The notes under the pieces: generated by a model
Told to the model about the DNA's origin: nothing
Seen by the model: only the letters and a program-made list of their open reading frames with translations
Database searches by the model: none
In this document: positions 24,342 through 33,298 of the stretch, piece after piece
Layout of the letters: every line of letters starts with the position of its first letter
Position numbering within the stretch: position 1 is the first letter of the stretch
Assembly (NCBI RefSeq): GCF_904067045.1
Contig: NZ_CAJFDC010000024.1
Span: 1-64,000, forward strand
Length of the DNA: 64,000 nucleotides
Source: Pseudomonas sp. FEN
GTDB taxonomy: Bacteria > Pseudomonadota > Gammaproteobacteria > Pseudomonadales > Pseudomonadaceae
Reading direction: 5' to 3'
Made by a program: the position numbers and the translations under genes

Positions 24342-25052
24342 TCACGCGTGATTCTGCACCTTGACCGTGTGCAGGGTGATGTCCACCACATCGCCGTCGG
24401 CGCCGACCTGGGGCATCTCGATCCAGTCGCCGACCCGCAGCATGTCATTGCTGGTCAACTGCACGCTGGCAACGAAGGACAAGAGGGTGTCCTTGTAGAC
24501 CAACAGGATCACCGCCGACATCGCGCCCAGGCCGGAGAGGAGCAACAGCGGCGAACGGTCGATCAGCGTGGCGACGATGACGATGGCGCCGAACACGTAC
24601 AGCACCATCTTCGCCAATTGCACATAGCCCTTGATCGAGCGCGTGCGCGCATGTTCGGTGCGTGCGTAGATATCCAGCAGGGCGTTGAGCAGGGCGCTCA
24701 TGGCCAGCACCTGGAACAGGAAGGTAAAAGCCAGCGCGACATTGCCGAAGAAGATCAGGCCGGTCTTGCTCAGTTCCGGTACCAGGTGCAGGCCGAACTG
24801 GATCACCAGCGAGGGCGTGGTTTGCGCCAGGCGATGGAACACCTTGTTCTGCAGCAGGTCGTTGACCCAGTGCAGCGCCGGTTGGCGCCCGAGCAATCGC
24901 GCTGTATGCAGGATCACATAACGCGCCACCCGGCCGAGCACCAGCGCCACGATCAGCAACAAGGCCAGGCCGAGCCCGGCTTGCAGCAGGGGATGTTGAT
25001 CGAGTGCGCTGAAAATATCCTGGGTGCGCAGCCAGAGCTGTTTGATATCCAT
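24342..25052 (-). pseudogene. MscS-family channel (YbdG-like), cut by the island
   Basis: From ATG 25052 (MDIKQLWLRTQDIF) the protein reads through four to five membrane spans and the pore-lining region ALLLIVALVLGRVARY, LIDRSPLLLLSGLGAMSAVI and RVGDWIEMPQVGADGDVVDI. After TLHTVKVQN it ends abruptly with HA and a stop at 24342. Full-length YbdG-type channels continue for about 180 more residues. The break at 24350/24351 is the joint between core DNA and island. The remaining part should lie beyond the left end of the island, outside this window. A truncated channel missing the cytoplasmic domain is unlikely to work. Confidence 0.9.
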
Positions 25053-25245
25053 GGGGGACGACGAATCTTCTGCGGGAAATGACCGGGGGATTAGAGCATT
25101 TAACACTTCAAAGATGACCGTTGAAGACAAATCCGCTCACAAAAACAGCGCTGTTTGTCGCGCTTTTCACAAAGAAACTCGGCCTCGGCGCTCGAAACCG
25201 TTACCCTATGCCGCTGATATTTTGTATTTCTTCGAGGTAGCACCC

Positions 25246-26592
25246 GTGTTTTCCGAATTCGCCCTGCACGAACGCCTGCTCAAAGCCGTGGCCGAGCTTA
25301 AATTTGTCGAGCCAACGCCGGTGCAGGCCGCGGCCATTCCGCTGGCGTTGCAGGGGCGTGACCTGCGGGTGACGGCGCAGACCGGCAGCGGCAAGACCGC
25401 CGCGTTCGTCCTGCCGATTCTCAATCGCCTGATCGGCCCGGCCAAGGTCCGCGTGAGCATCAAGACCCTGATCCTGCTGCCGACCCGTGAGCTGGCCCAG
25501 CAGACCCTCAAGGAAGTCGAGCGTTTCTCGCAGTTCACCTTTATCAAGTCCGGCCTGATCACCGGCGGTGAAGACTTCAAGGTCCAGGCCGCGATGCTGC
25601 GCAAGGTCCCGGATATCCTGATCGGCACCCCGGGGCGGATGATCGAGCAACTGAACGCCGGCAACCTGGACTTGAAAGAAGTCGAAGTGCTGGTACTCGA
25701 CGAAGCCGACCGCATGCTCGACATGGGCTTTGCCGAAGACGTGCAGCGCTTGGTGGATGAATGCACCAACCGCCAGCAGACCATGCTGTTCTCCGCCACC
25801 ACCGGCGGTTCCGGCCTGCGCGAGATGATCGCCAAGGTTCTCAACAACCCCGAGCACCTGCAGCTCAATGCGGTCAGCCAACTGAACGACACCACGCGCC
25901 AGCAGATCATCACCGCCGACCACAACCAGCATAAAGAACAGATCCTCAACTGGTTGCTGGCCAACGAGACCTATCAGAAGGCCATTGTCTTCACCAACAC
26001 CCGGGCCATGGCCGATCGCATCTATGGTCGCCTGGTGGCCCAGGAATACAAGGCGTTCGTGCTGCACGGCGAGAAGGACCAGAAGGATCGCAAGCTGGCC
26101 ATCGATCGTCTGAAGCAGGGCGGGGTGAAGATCCTCGTGGCCACCGATGTCGCCGCTCGCGGTCTGGACGTGGACGGCCTGGACATGGTGATCAACTTCG
26201 ACATGCCGCGCAGTGGCGACGAATACGTGCACCGTATCGGTCGGACCGGACGTGCCGGTAACGACGGCCTGGCGATCTCGCTGATCTGTCACGGCGACTG
26301 GAATTTGATGTCGAGCATCGAGCGCTACCTCAAGCAGAGCTTCGAGCGCCGCACCATCAAGGAAGTCAAGGGCACCTACGGCGGGCCGAAGAAGGTCAAG
26401 GCTTCGGGCAAGGCCGTGGGTGTGAAGAAGAAAAAGACCGACGCCAAGGGCGACAAGAAGAAGTCGGCCGCCAAGGCACCGACCAAGCGCAAGATCGCCA
26501 ACCGACCAAAGACCGATGCCTTGTCGTTGGTCAGCAAGGACGGCATGGCGCCGCTCAAGCGGCGTAAGCCGCAAGCGCCGGCTGCCGAATAA
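25246..26592 (+). CDS. DEAD-box ATP-dependent RNA helicase
   Basis: GTG 25246 has GAGG eight bases upstream, giving 448 residues; the longer frame from 25024 overlaps the channel gene. Motifs in order: Q motif EPTPVQAAAIP, AQTGSGKT, PTRELAQQ, DEADRMLD, FSATT, ATDVAARGLDVDGLD and HRIGRTGRAG. After about residue 370 comes a lysine-rich tail (KKVKASGKAVGVKKKKTDAK) that likely binds RNA. The enzyme unwinds structured RNA in ribosome assembly or decay. It resembles RhlE/SrmB-type helicases; the exact one is not clear. A strong terminator follows. Confidence 0.9.
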   Translation: MFSEFALHERLLKAVAELKFVEPTPVQAAAIPLALQGRDLRVTAQTGSGKTAAFVLPILNRLIGPAKVRVSIKTLILLPTRELAQQTLKEVERFSQFTFIKSGLITGGEDFKVQAAMLRKVPDILIGTPGRMIEQLNAGNLDLKEVEVLVLDEADRMLDMGFAEDVQRLVDECTNRQQTMLFSATTGGSGLREMIAKVLNNPEHLQLNAVSQLNDTTRQQIITADHNQHKEQILNWLLANETYQKAIVFTNTRAMADRIYGRLVAQEYKAFVLHGEKDQKDRKLAIDRLKQGGVKILVATDVAARGLDVDGLDMVINFDMPRSGDEYVHRIGRTGRAGNDGLAISLICHGDWNLMSSIERYLKQSFERRTIKEVKGTYGGPKKVKASGKAVGVKKKKTDAKGDKKKSAAKAPTKRKIANRPKTDALSLVSKDGMAPLKRRKPQAPAAE

Positions 26593-26636
26593 GCCGCCGA
26601 TGGCTGCGTGAGAACGCAGAGCAGCGGTTGCCTCCA

Positions 26637-26674
26637 TGCCAATGCCCCGACTTGTCGGGGCATTGGCATTTTTT
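26637..26674 (+). terminator. Rho-independent terminator of the helicase gene
   Basis: A 15-base perfect stem (26637-26651 with 26654-26668), loop TT, followed by six T at 26669-26674. Confidence 0.9.
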
Positions 26675-26762
26675 GTGGGAGCGGTGCTTGCCCGCGAAAG
26701 GGACGCCACGGTTTTTCAGATACACCGCGTTATCGTTCTTCGCGGGCAAGCACCGCTCCCAC
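26675..26762. repeat. REPIN (inverted REP pair)
   Basis: GTGGGAGCGGTGCTTGCCCG and four more bases at 26675-26698 recur as an exact inverted copy at 26739-26762, a 24-base arm pair. The sequence is the common Pseudomonas REP type. Confidence 0.85.
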
Positions 26763-26934
26763 AAAGGCACCTTGCTCAGGTAGGAAACTTTCTCCCACAG
26801 GCATCGCTGCCGCGACTGTCCTTCAAGCCACAGGGCGGTGATGGCTCTTTGGTAAAAGATCATGCTGCTCTGTTACTATTTCGCGCTCACGTCGGCAGGA
26901 TGATGGAGCCCAGGAAGGCTCCATAACAGGGAAT
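26763..26934. other. Short gap upstream of the coiled-coil operon
   Basis: No gene seen. The last 100 bases, AT-richer than the flanks, probably hold the operon promoter. Confidence 0.35.
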
Positions 26935-28068
26935 ATGCTCATGAACTACCTCGAACGCTCCATGTCCGCCTTGCGCTCCATCGGCATCACTTTCCCGGAC
27001 CAGAATTCCCCTGTGCTGGCGCTGCTGGACAAGGTCTCGGTGTATGACGCCACCCGCGTCACCGCGATCGCCGCCACCCTGCAACAGTCCACGGTGTTCA
27101 ACGCGGTGGTCCGCGACAAGTTGCAGAGCATGGATATCAGTACCCGTTATGCCGATATCGCCGCCAGCTTCGATTCGATCCAGGCCGATGCCCGACAGAT
27201 GATGGAGTGGATGGCCGACGGCAAGCTGCAACTCTCCGAACGCGTCCGGTTGGGCTGGATGAATGTGCGCCGCGGCTCGATCCCGGATCGCTTCGAGGAC
27301 ATTCGCAAGAACTACCTGGGTGTGGCGAAGTCGGCGAATGAGCAGATCCAGTTGGAAAGCCTGATTCTCGAGGCCTATCAGGATTATCGCCTGGCAATGA
27401 AAACCGCCGAGGTGGATGCCTGCGAGGTGCAGAAAATCGCCCAGGCGAAGCTGGATAGCGGACGCCAGGCCCTGACCGAGGCCGGAGCGGCCCTGGAGGG
27501 CGCCACGCTGGAAGCCGCCGAGCGGGCCAAGCTCGAACTGGCGCGGGATGTCGCTTTGCGCGATCTGCAGGACGAGGACAAGCGCTACCAGATCATCAGC
27601 GATATCGCCGATCAACTGAAGACCGCCTACAACGCGGCCGAACTGGTGTTCGCGCGCCTGAGCCAGTACCACAGCGTGAAGGAGCGGCTGTACCAGCGTG
27701 CCGTGAGCTTTTTCGCGACCAACGAGATCGTTCTCACCGGCCTGGCGGCGGGCTTCACTTCGTCCGGCGGGCTGGCCGAGGTGACCAATACCCTGAATGC
27801 GATGAACGAGGGCATCAACTCCAGCCTCGAGATCCAGGCCAAGGTCGGCGGCGAGCAGTTGAATGCGGCGCTGAAGGCCGGTTATGGCTCGACCCTGAAG
27901 GCCAGCTCGGTGAAGGCCCTGGCCGAGGCCGTGGTGGAGTTCCAGGCCAGCAGCCTGAGTCTGATCCAGGAGTTGCGCAAGGAGTCCTCCGCGGCGGCGG
28001 CGGAAATCGAGTCGATTACCGAGGACAGCAAGCGTCGCTTCAGCGCGCTCCTGCAAAAGGGGATCTGA
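26935..28068 (+). CDS. Uncharacterised cytoplasmic helical protein
   Basis: A 377-residue protein with no signal peptide or membrane span, start ATG 26935 (ATG 26941 also possible, ELR-free N terminus MNYLERSMSALRSIG). Sequence is helical throughout: CEVQKIAQAKLDSGRQALTE, AERAKLELARDVALRDLQDE, and a C-terminal SSAAAAEIESITEDSKRRFS. It resembles the tellurite/toxic anion (TelA) style of all-helical proteins only loosely. It is the first gene of a three-gene operon: the next starts two bases after its stop. Function unknown; a membrane-linked complex with the two partners is likely. Confidence 0.75.
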   Translation: MLMNYLERSMSALRSIGITFPDQNSPVLALLDKVSVYDATRVTAIAATLQQSTVFNAVVRDKLQSMDISTRYADIAASFDSIQADARQMMEWMADGKLQLSERVRLGWMNVRRGSIPDRFEDIRKNYLGVAKSANEQIQLESLILEAYQDYRLAMKTAEVDACEVQKIAQAKLDSGRQALTEAGAALEGATLEAAERAKLELARDVALRDLQDEDKRYQIISDIADQLKTAYNAAELVFARLSQYHSVKERLYQRAVSFFATNEIVLTGLAAGFTSSGGLAEVTNTLNAMNEGINSSLEIQAKVGGEQLNAALKAGYGSTLKASSVKALAEAVVEFQASSLSLIQELRKESSAAAAEIESITEDSKRRFSALLQKGI

Positions 28069-28069
28069 A

Positions 28070-29317
28070 GTGAGCAACGTTGTCTCCCTCACCGAGCAGA
28101 TGGGGGCCATGGCGCTGATCGACGAGATGCGTTTCAGCCAGGCCGAACTGCAGAAACAGCTGAATCTTCCCAAACACCGCCAATTGGTTGCCGAGCAGAT
28201 CCGCGAGTTTTACCGGGCCAAGGGAATCGCGGTGGAGGATGCCCTGGTCGAGGAGGGCGTGCGCAATTTCTTTGCCAACCGCCTGACTTATCAGGCCTCG
28301 GCACCGGTTGCTCCGCTGACCAGACTGCTGGCACGGGCCTACATCACTCGCCGTCGCTGGCTGATGCCCATGGTGGGTGTCCTGGGGGTGAGCCTATGGC
28401 TGGTGCTGGTTGCGCAGCCGGTCGCGGGTTTTTTTGGCAAGGCGGCGATGCAGGGCGCGCAGAAGCGAGCGGATGACGCGCGCGAGCTGGTTGCTGGCCA
28501 TGTCGGGTTGCGCGAGCAGCTGGAAAAACAGCTCGCCACGTTGGAGGCCGACGCGCTTGTAGCGAATCAGCCCACGGCACGGCGACTGTTCGAGCAGGCC
28601 GTAGCGGTGTTGGAGAAAGCGCGCGCCGTAGAGCGGATCACGCTGCCGTTGCAGGTCACTGAACAGAGCCGGGCAGAGGACTCCAGGCTGATCGACTCGG
28701 CGACCGATAGCCTGAAGCAGGACAGCGCTGATTTGAAGGCGCTGGCGGCTGAGTTGGACGCGCTGAGTGCGCAAGCAAGTGCGATCCGCTCCTGGTTCAC
28801 GCAATTGCAGGACGTCCAGGACAAGGTACGCAAGATGGGCTTGAGCAAGACGGACGCCGAGCAGTTCCAGCCGCTGTTCGCCAAGGTCGATCAGGCCGTC
28901 AGGGACACCAATGCAACAGCCGCAGAACAGGGATTGAAGGAGGTCCGGCAATTGCTGGCGGTGGCAGCGACGCCCCTGACCCTGGAAGTGGTCAGTCGCA
29001 CCGGCGAGAAGTCGATGGTCGAGCGCAATTTTGATCCGACCGGGGGCAAGTCCTGGTACTTGCTGGCCGAAGCGCTGGACGCCTCGGGCAATGTGGTCCC
29101 GCTGCCGATCACCAGCGTCGAGACCGGGGAGCGGCGTTATGCCTCGGTTTTTGGCGTGCGGGTCAATCAGGCCACCTATCAGGCGGCCAAGAACGACAAG
29201 CTGCTCGACGGCCTCGTCGATGATCGTCTGATGGGGAAAAAGGCCGCCAACTCGCTGTCCTTTGCGTTCGTCAAAGGGCCGGTCAAAACCAAACCTGATT
29301 ACATCCTGGAGTGGTGA
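28070..29317 (+). CDS. DUF6384-like membrane-anchored protein
   Basis: A 415-residue protein. The N-terminal region VSLTEQMGAMALIDEMRFSQ followed by KHRQLVAEQIREFYRAKGIA is the DUF6384 pattern. One membrane span lies at residues 98-120 (LMPMVGVLGVSLWLVLVAQP). A long helical part follows (residues 125-290), then a strand-rich C-terminal domain with EVVSRTGEKSMVERNFDPTG. The topology suggests the C-terminal part faces the periplasm. Its stop overlaps the next start by one base, so the three are coupled. No known function. Confidence 0.8.
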   Translation: MSNVVSLTEQMGAMALIDEMRFSQAELQKQLNLPKHRQLVAEQIREFYRAKGIAVEDALVEEGVRNFFANRLTYQASAPVAPLTRLLARAYITRRRWLMPMVGVLGVSLWLVLVAQPVAGFFGKAAMQGAQKRADDARELVAGHVGLREQLEKQLATLEADALVANQPTARRLFEQAVAVLEKARAVERITLPLQVTEQSRAEDSRLIDSATDSLKQDSADLKALAAELDALSAQASAIRSWFTQLQDVQDKVRKMGLSKTDAEQFQPLFAKVDQAVRDTNATAAEQGLKEVRQLLAVAATPLTLEVVSRTGEKSMVERNFDPTGGKSWYLLAEALDASGNVVPLPITSVETGERRYASVFGVRVNQATYQAAKNDKLLDGLVDDRLMGKKAANSLSFAFVKGPVKTKPDYILEW

Positions 29318-30669
29318 TGAACGTGAGTCGCCTGGAAGCATCCATTCGTGACAACTCCCGGCACTATGAGTCGCAGTTGCGCCAGTTCCAGCTCGAACTG
29401 TCCGCCGCGCGCGATCAGGAGTTGCGCCTGCAGCAGGGTATTGGCAATGCCTTTCCCCATATAGCCAATTATCAGTTGTCCGGTGGCGCTCCGCTTGGCG
29501 CCGAGGTTCAGCGTCTGCTCGACCAGCGGCAACAGGCCGAGGCCGCTCTGCGCCAGGACCTGACGCAGGTGGAGGAGGGCATTGCCGGGCAGTTGCAGGT
29601 GATTTCGAGTCTGACCGAAGAGCTTGAGAACCTGGCTGCCGGCCTTGCCCGGCAAGTCGAGCAAGACCCGCGCTACCAGCAACGGGCGGCCCTGGTCAGC
29701 GATGCCGACGAGCAGTCCTGCAAGGAATTGCGCGATGAGTGTTGGCTCAAGCTCCAGGCATTCCAGGCGGATTCGCTTTACGTCTACCTGCGGGATCGCG
29801 GGTTCGGTACGGATCGCTATTCTGGCAAGTTTTTCTGCCGTGGTCTGGATCGTTGGATTGCGCGACTGTGCAATTTCACCCAGAACAGTGCCGTCGAGCG
29901 CATGCTCTTGGCCATGCAGCAAGCCAATGAGGCCGCGCGCAAGGAGCGTCAGGCAAACCGCGCGGCCCAGGAGGTCGAGCGCGCGCGACTGCACCAGAGC
30001 GCCCTGTCCGCCAGTGATATACCAGTTTTGCAAGCGCGCCAGGAGCAAGCCCGGCAGGCGCTGGAAGCGGGCAAGGCGCAGGCCAATGTGATTCATCGGC
30101 GCCTGGAGCTGTACGTCGGCAAGCGCGACGAGGATTTCGTCAAGGTCTCCGAGCTGTTGTCCCGGCAACTGGCCGAGATGAATGACCTGACACTGGAGCG
30201 CCTGGCCGGGCAGACCGAGGGTGCGCAGGATGACGAACTGGTGCGCAGGGTGCGTGATTTGCGCGCTGAGCTGGAGGCGTTGCGGCTGCGCGTAGCGTCT
30301 CTGGAGCAGCAGTGCCGGGACACCGAGGACAACTACGAGCGGGCCAAGCAACTGGAGCGTGCGCTGCAGTCCGGGGATCACATCAGTTCCCGCTACGATT
30401 ATCCGAATATGAATCTTGATGTGTTACTCGTCGGATTCATGCAAGGTGCCATGTCGCTCTCCCAACTGGTGAATGAGGTGGATAGCCACCGGCAGTCCAT
30501 CACGGTCGCTCCCAGTCCGCGCGGCAATGCTCGTCCGAGCAGCAATCGGGGCAGCAGTTCGAGCAGTCGCTCGGGTGGCTTCTTCGACAGCGCTTCGTCG
30601 AGCGGTTCCAGTTCCGATGACTCGTCCAGCTCTTCCGGCACCGGGTTCTCCACCAGCGACAGCCTTTAG
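29317..30669 (+). CDS. Coiled-coil protein with serine-rich tail
   Basis: A 450-residue protein from ATG 29317. Long coiled-coil segments (residues 1-90, 200-350) flank a central globular piece with CKELRDECWLKLQAF and FGTDRYSGKFFCRGLDRW. The last 60 residues are almost only serine, glycine and aspartate (SSSSGSSSDDSSSSSGTG), probably disordered. There is no signal peptide or membrane span. It is the third member of the operon and presumably binds the second. The gene ends at 30669 and is followed by a short gap to the DUF6279 gene, which faces it. Confidence 0.78.
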   Translation: MNVSRLEASIRDNSRHYESQLRQFQLELSAARDQELRLQQGIGNAFPHIANYQLSGGAPLGAEVQRLLDQRQQAEAALRQDLTQVEEGIAGQLQVISSLTEELENLAAGLARQVEQDPRYQQRAALVSDADEQSCKELRDECWLKLQAFQADSLYVYLRDRGFGTDRYSGKFFCRGLDRWIARLCNFTQNSAVERMLLAMQQANEAARKERQANRAAQEVERARLHQSALSASDIPVLQARQEQARQALEAGKAQANVIHRRLELYVGKRDEDFVKVSELLSRQLAEMNDLTLERLAGQTEGAQDDELVRRVRDLRAELEALRLRVASLEQQCRDTEDNYERAKQLERALQSGDHISSRYDYPNMNLDVLLVGFMQGAMSLSQLVNEVDSHRQSITVAPSPRGNARPSSNRGSSSSSRSGGFFDSASSSGSSSDDSSSSSGTGFSTSDSL

Positions 30670-30776
30670 ACCAGGGTGTCTGGCGGAACGGGGAGGGGTG
30701 GTGCAGGCTGCCCCGCCATTGCCAGCTCAGCCGCTAAAAGCTTCGCGGCGGTGCGGCGATCCGACAAGCCCTGCTC

Positions 30777-31646
30777 CTACAGGTTGCGTGGCGTTTTCAG
30801 ACATTTGAGGCCTGCGAAGTCCTGGCGCAGGTCGTCGATCTTCTTGAGTAGCCGCGTCTGCTGGTCGGTGTTGCTCTCGGCCATCAGCGCCACCAGCAGA
30901 CTGCGGGTGGCCTGTTCCGCGTGCTCGTGGGCCTGACGGTACTCGGGGGTCCACAGGTTGTCCTGATCTTGCAGCAATTGTTCGATCCGTTGTGGGAAGT
31001 CCGCGCGCTGGCGCTGTTCGAGCGCCGCGCTCAATTGCGCCTGCCAGTTCATCCGGTTGGCCACCCAGAGTCGGTTCTGTTCGCCCAGGCTGGTGGACCA
31101 GGCCGTGATGCGGTGTTGCTGGCTCAGGCTGAGTGGTCCGAGCCAGCCCTTGAGGCGCTTGCTCATGCGCTCGGCGCGGTCGCGGACCTGTTCGTCGAGG
31201 GGCGGCGTCACGTATTGAGCCCGATGTTTACGCTGGTCCTTGGCAAAGGCCTGACCCATCTCGGCCACCTGTTGATCGCTCAGGCCCCGCAGCAATTCGA
31301 CCGCCGAGGGCGTGACGGCTTGCACCACCTGCGCAATGGCCTGCCGGGCTTCGGCGGTGCGGGCCTGAACGGTGGCATCGGTGACCTGACGGGCTTCGAC
31401 CATCTGCTGCACGCGCTCGAGCCAGTCCAGGTAGCCCGGTAGTTGCGTGGTGCAATGCCAATGCAGGTGCTCCTTGAGGCGTTCGCGGAACCAGTCTTTC
31501 TGCCCGCGGTTCATGTCCACGTAGTCGCCGAGGGTCCAGGGAATGATCAAGTCGAGGTTGCGGTAGGCCAGGCCTGCGCGGGAGCAGGCGCCGAGTGCCA
31601 GACCCAGGATCAGCAGCCAGAAGAGGGATGTCAGCCTGTGCGACAT
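30777..31646 (-). CDS. DUF6279 family lipoprotein
   Basis: ATG 31646 gives 289 residues with a lipoprotein signal (LFWLLILGLALGACSRAG, lipobox ALGAC). The mature region begins YRNLDLIIPWTLGDYVDMNR, which is the family hallmark, and continues as helices rich in glutamine and arginine. It should be anchored to a membrane facing the periplasm. The function of the family is unknown. The stop at 30777 converges with the coiled-coil operon across about 100 bases that hold a REP-like stretch. Confidence 0.85.
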   Translation of the reverse strand: MSHRLTSLFWLLILGLALGACSRAGLAYRNLDLIIPWTLGDYVDMNRGQKDWFRERLKEHLHWHCTTQLPGYLDWLERVQQMVEARQVTDATVQARTAEARQAIAQVVQAVTPSAVELLRGLSDQQVAEMGQAFAKDQRKHRAQYVTPPLDEQVRDRAERMSKRLKGWLGPLSLSQQHRITAWSTSLGEQNRLWVANRMNWQAQLSAALEQRQRADFPQRIEQLLQDQDNLWTPEYRQAHEHAEQATRSLLVALMAESNTDQQTRLLKKIDDLRQDFAGLKCLKTPRNL

Positions 31647-31864
31647 GGACGAATCCTGATGAGGGCATTGCTCCATGGAACGCTTATGAGCTCAGTGGTT
31701 CAACCGGGTAATGGTTACCAGCGATGACGACCGGCGCGGCGGATGCGGGCGTACAGTGGCTTGCACGCGGATCGATCAGCGCGGTTTGTGCGAGAGGGGT
31801 ATTGCTTCAGCCCTGCGCCTTGGGGTTCAAAGCGCAGAGTGGCTTGGATGTTGCGCGGGAGGAA

Positions 31865-32053
31865 TTACTTTTTGCCGAGGGTGATCTGTTTCGATGGGCC
31901 GAAAGTCTGGCCGCTGACACCCTTGGCAATTTGCTGGATTTCGCCGCCGGATTTCAGGAAGGCCGCAATTTGCTCATTGATCGAATCGCTGGTTTCAACG
32001 GCTGGAGCGGGCTTTGCTTTGCTGTTGGATGCTTTTACGCGCATGGCGGCCAT
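31865..32053 (-). CDS. Small basic conserved protein, 62 residues
   Basis: ATG 32053 encodes MAAMRVKASNSKAKPAPAVE and ends with INEQIAAFLKSGGEIQQIAK, GVSGQTFGPSKQITLGKK. The lysine- and proline-rich start and the GEIQQI region are familiar from small Pseudomonas hypothetical proteins, perhaps nucleic-acid binding. A GTTAATGG context upstream is weak as a ribosome site. Coding bias favours this frame over the plus-strand alternatives. No function known to me. Confidence 0.65.
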   Translation of the reverse strand: MAAMRVKASNSKAKPAPAVETSDSINEQIAAFLKSGGEIQQIAKGVSGQTFGPSKQITLGKK

Positions 32054-32401
32054 TAACCTGTGTAGATATTAACTGGATCGATCATTCTACCTGAAAGACT
32101 TGACAATTGCTTGATAAATATCCAGCTGAAAGGTCCGGGGATCAGGCTATATCTTCGCCAGGACCCGATGAGGGTTGGCTAAGCTGCTGTTTTAATTCGC
32201 AACGAGACCTCGATAGTATTTCGCGCCAGGGCCGGATTTCAATCGGGTGCGTAGCCAGCGGTCTGACGAACGGCCATGGTTGCCATGGGCAAACCCTTGA
32301 AAATCAAGCCTTGCAGCGGGCGTTTCGGCTATTGCCAAGCACGGTGAAACAGTACTGCCAAACTCGGGTAGAATGCCGGTCACGCAATGAGGGTATTGGA
32401 A
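32054..32401. other. Gap upstream of cvfB, no gene
   Basis: About 350 bases without a recognisable gene. It must hold divergent promoters for the small gene and cvfB. No clear operator or RNA structure was found by eye. Confidence 0.4.
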
Positions 32402-33238
32402 ATGGCTTTAGTCGGGCGTTATAACAGCTTGCAAGTGGTTAAACACACTAATTTCGGTTTGTATCTGGACGGTGGCGCGGACGGTGAGATTCTTCTACCC
32501 AACCGTTATATCCCCAAGGATATTCCCAGTGAAGATGAAGACTGGCTCAATGTTTTCGTTTATCTGGACAGCGCTGACAAGTTGATTGCCACCACGGAAA
32601 AACCCAAAGTCCAGGTCGGCGAATTCGCCAGTCTCAAAGTCAAGGAAGTTAACAGCATTGGAGTTTTCCTCGATTGGGGATTGCCCAAGGATCTGCTGCT
32701 GCCGTATTCCGAAGAGAAGCGCCAGTTGAGCGCCGGTGACTATTGTGTGGTGCATGTCTACCTCGACAAGCATACCCGGCGTATTACCGCCACCGCCCGT
32801 CTGGATCGTTACCTGGACAAGACGCCGGCCAACTACAAGGTCGGCCAGGAAGTCGACCTGTTGGTGGCCGAAGCGACCGACATGGGCTTCAAGGCGATCA
32901 TCAACAACAAGCACTGGGGCCTGATTCACAAGAACGAAGTATTCAAGTTCCTGCGGGCCGGCAAAGAGGAAAAAGGCTTTATCAAGGAGATTCGCGCCGA
33001 TGGCAAGATCAGCCTGAGCCTGCAACCCGTGGGGGAGGAAGCCTCGGGCAGCCTGAACCAGAAAATCCTCGCCAAGTTGCGTGAGAACAATGGCGTGCTG
33101 GCGGTCAGCGACAAGAGTGATCCGACCGTGATCAGTGGTTTGTTCGGAGTCAGCAAGGGCAACTTCAAGAAGGCGATCGGCGCGCTCTACAAGCAAGGTC
33201 AGATCGTGATCCATGCCGACCGCATCGAGTTGAGCTGA
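32402..33238 (+). CDS. cvfB: CvfB-type S1 RNA-binding protein
   Basis: From ATG 32402 (MALVGRYNSLQVVKHTNFGL) the protein has 278 residues; ATG 32387 would add five. It consists of tandem S1-like modules (VVKHTNFGLYLDGGADGEIL, SLKVKEVNSIGVFLDWGLPK, GFKAIINNKHWGLIHKNEVF) and a C-terminal winged helix (VISGLFGVSKGNFKKAIGAL). CvfB binds RNA and affects virulence or translation in other bacteria. The length is typical. It stands alone with its own upstream gap. Confidence 0.9.
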   Translation: MALVGRYNSLQVVKHTNFGLYLDGGADGEILLPNRYIPKDIPSEDEDWLNVFVYLDSADKLIATTEKPKVQVGEFASLKVKEVNSIGVFLDWGLPKDLLLPYSEEKRQLSAGDYCVVHVYLDKHTRRITATARLDRYLDKTPANYKVGQEVDLLVAEATDMGFKAIINNKHWGLIHKNEVFKFLRAGKEEKGFIKEIRADGKISLSLQPVGEEASGSLNQKILAKLRENNGVLAVSDKSDPTVISGLFGVSKGNFKKAIGALYKQGQIVIHADRIELS

Positions 33239-33298
33239 AATGTGCTGTTGCCCCGGCTGACGCCATCGCCGCAGCCCGCTGTTGCGGCCCCGCGGCGA

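Noticed and set aside
24303..25082. 259-residue plus-strand frame
   Set aside because: It is the antisense of the channel gene; the glutamine- and histidine-rich composition is a shadow effect.
25201..26709. 502-residue minus-strand frame
   Set aside because: Antisense of the DEAD-box helicase, whose motifs are unmistakable.
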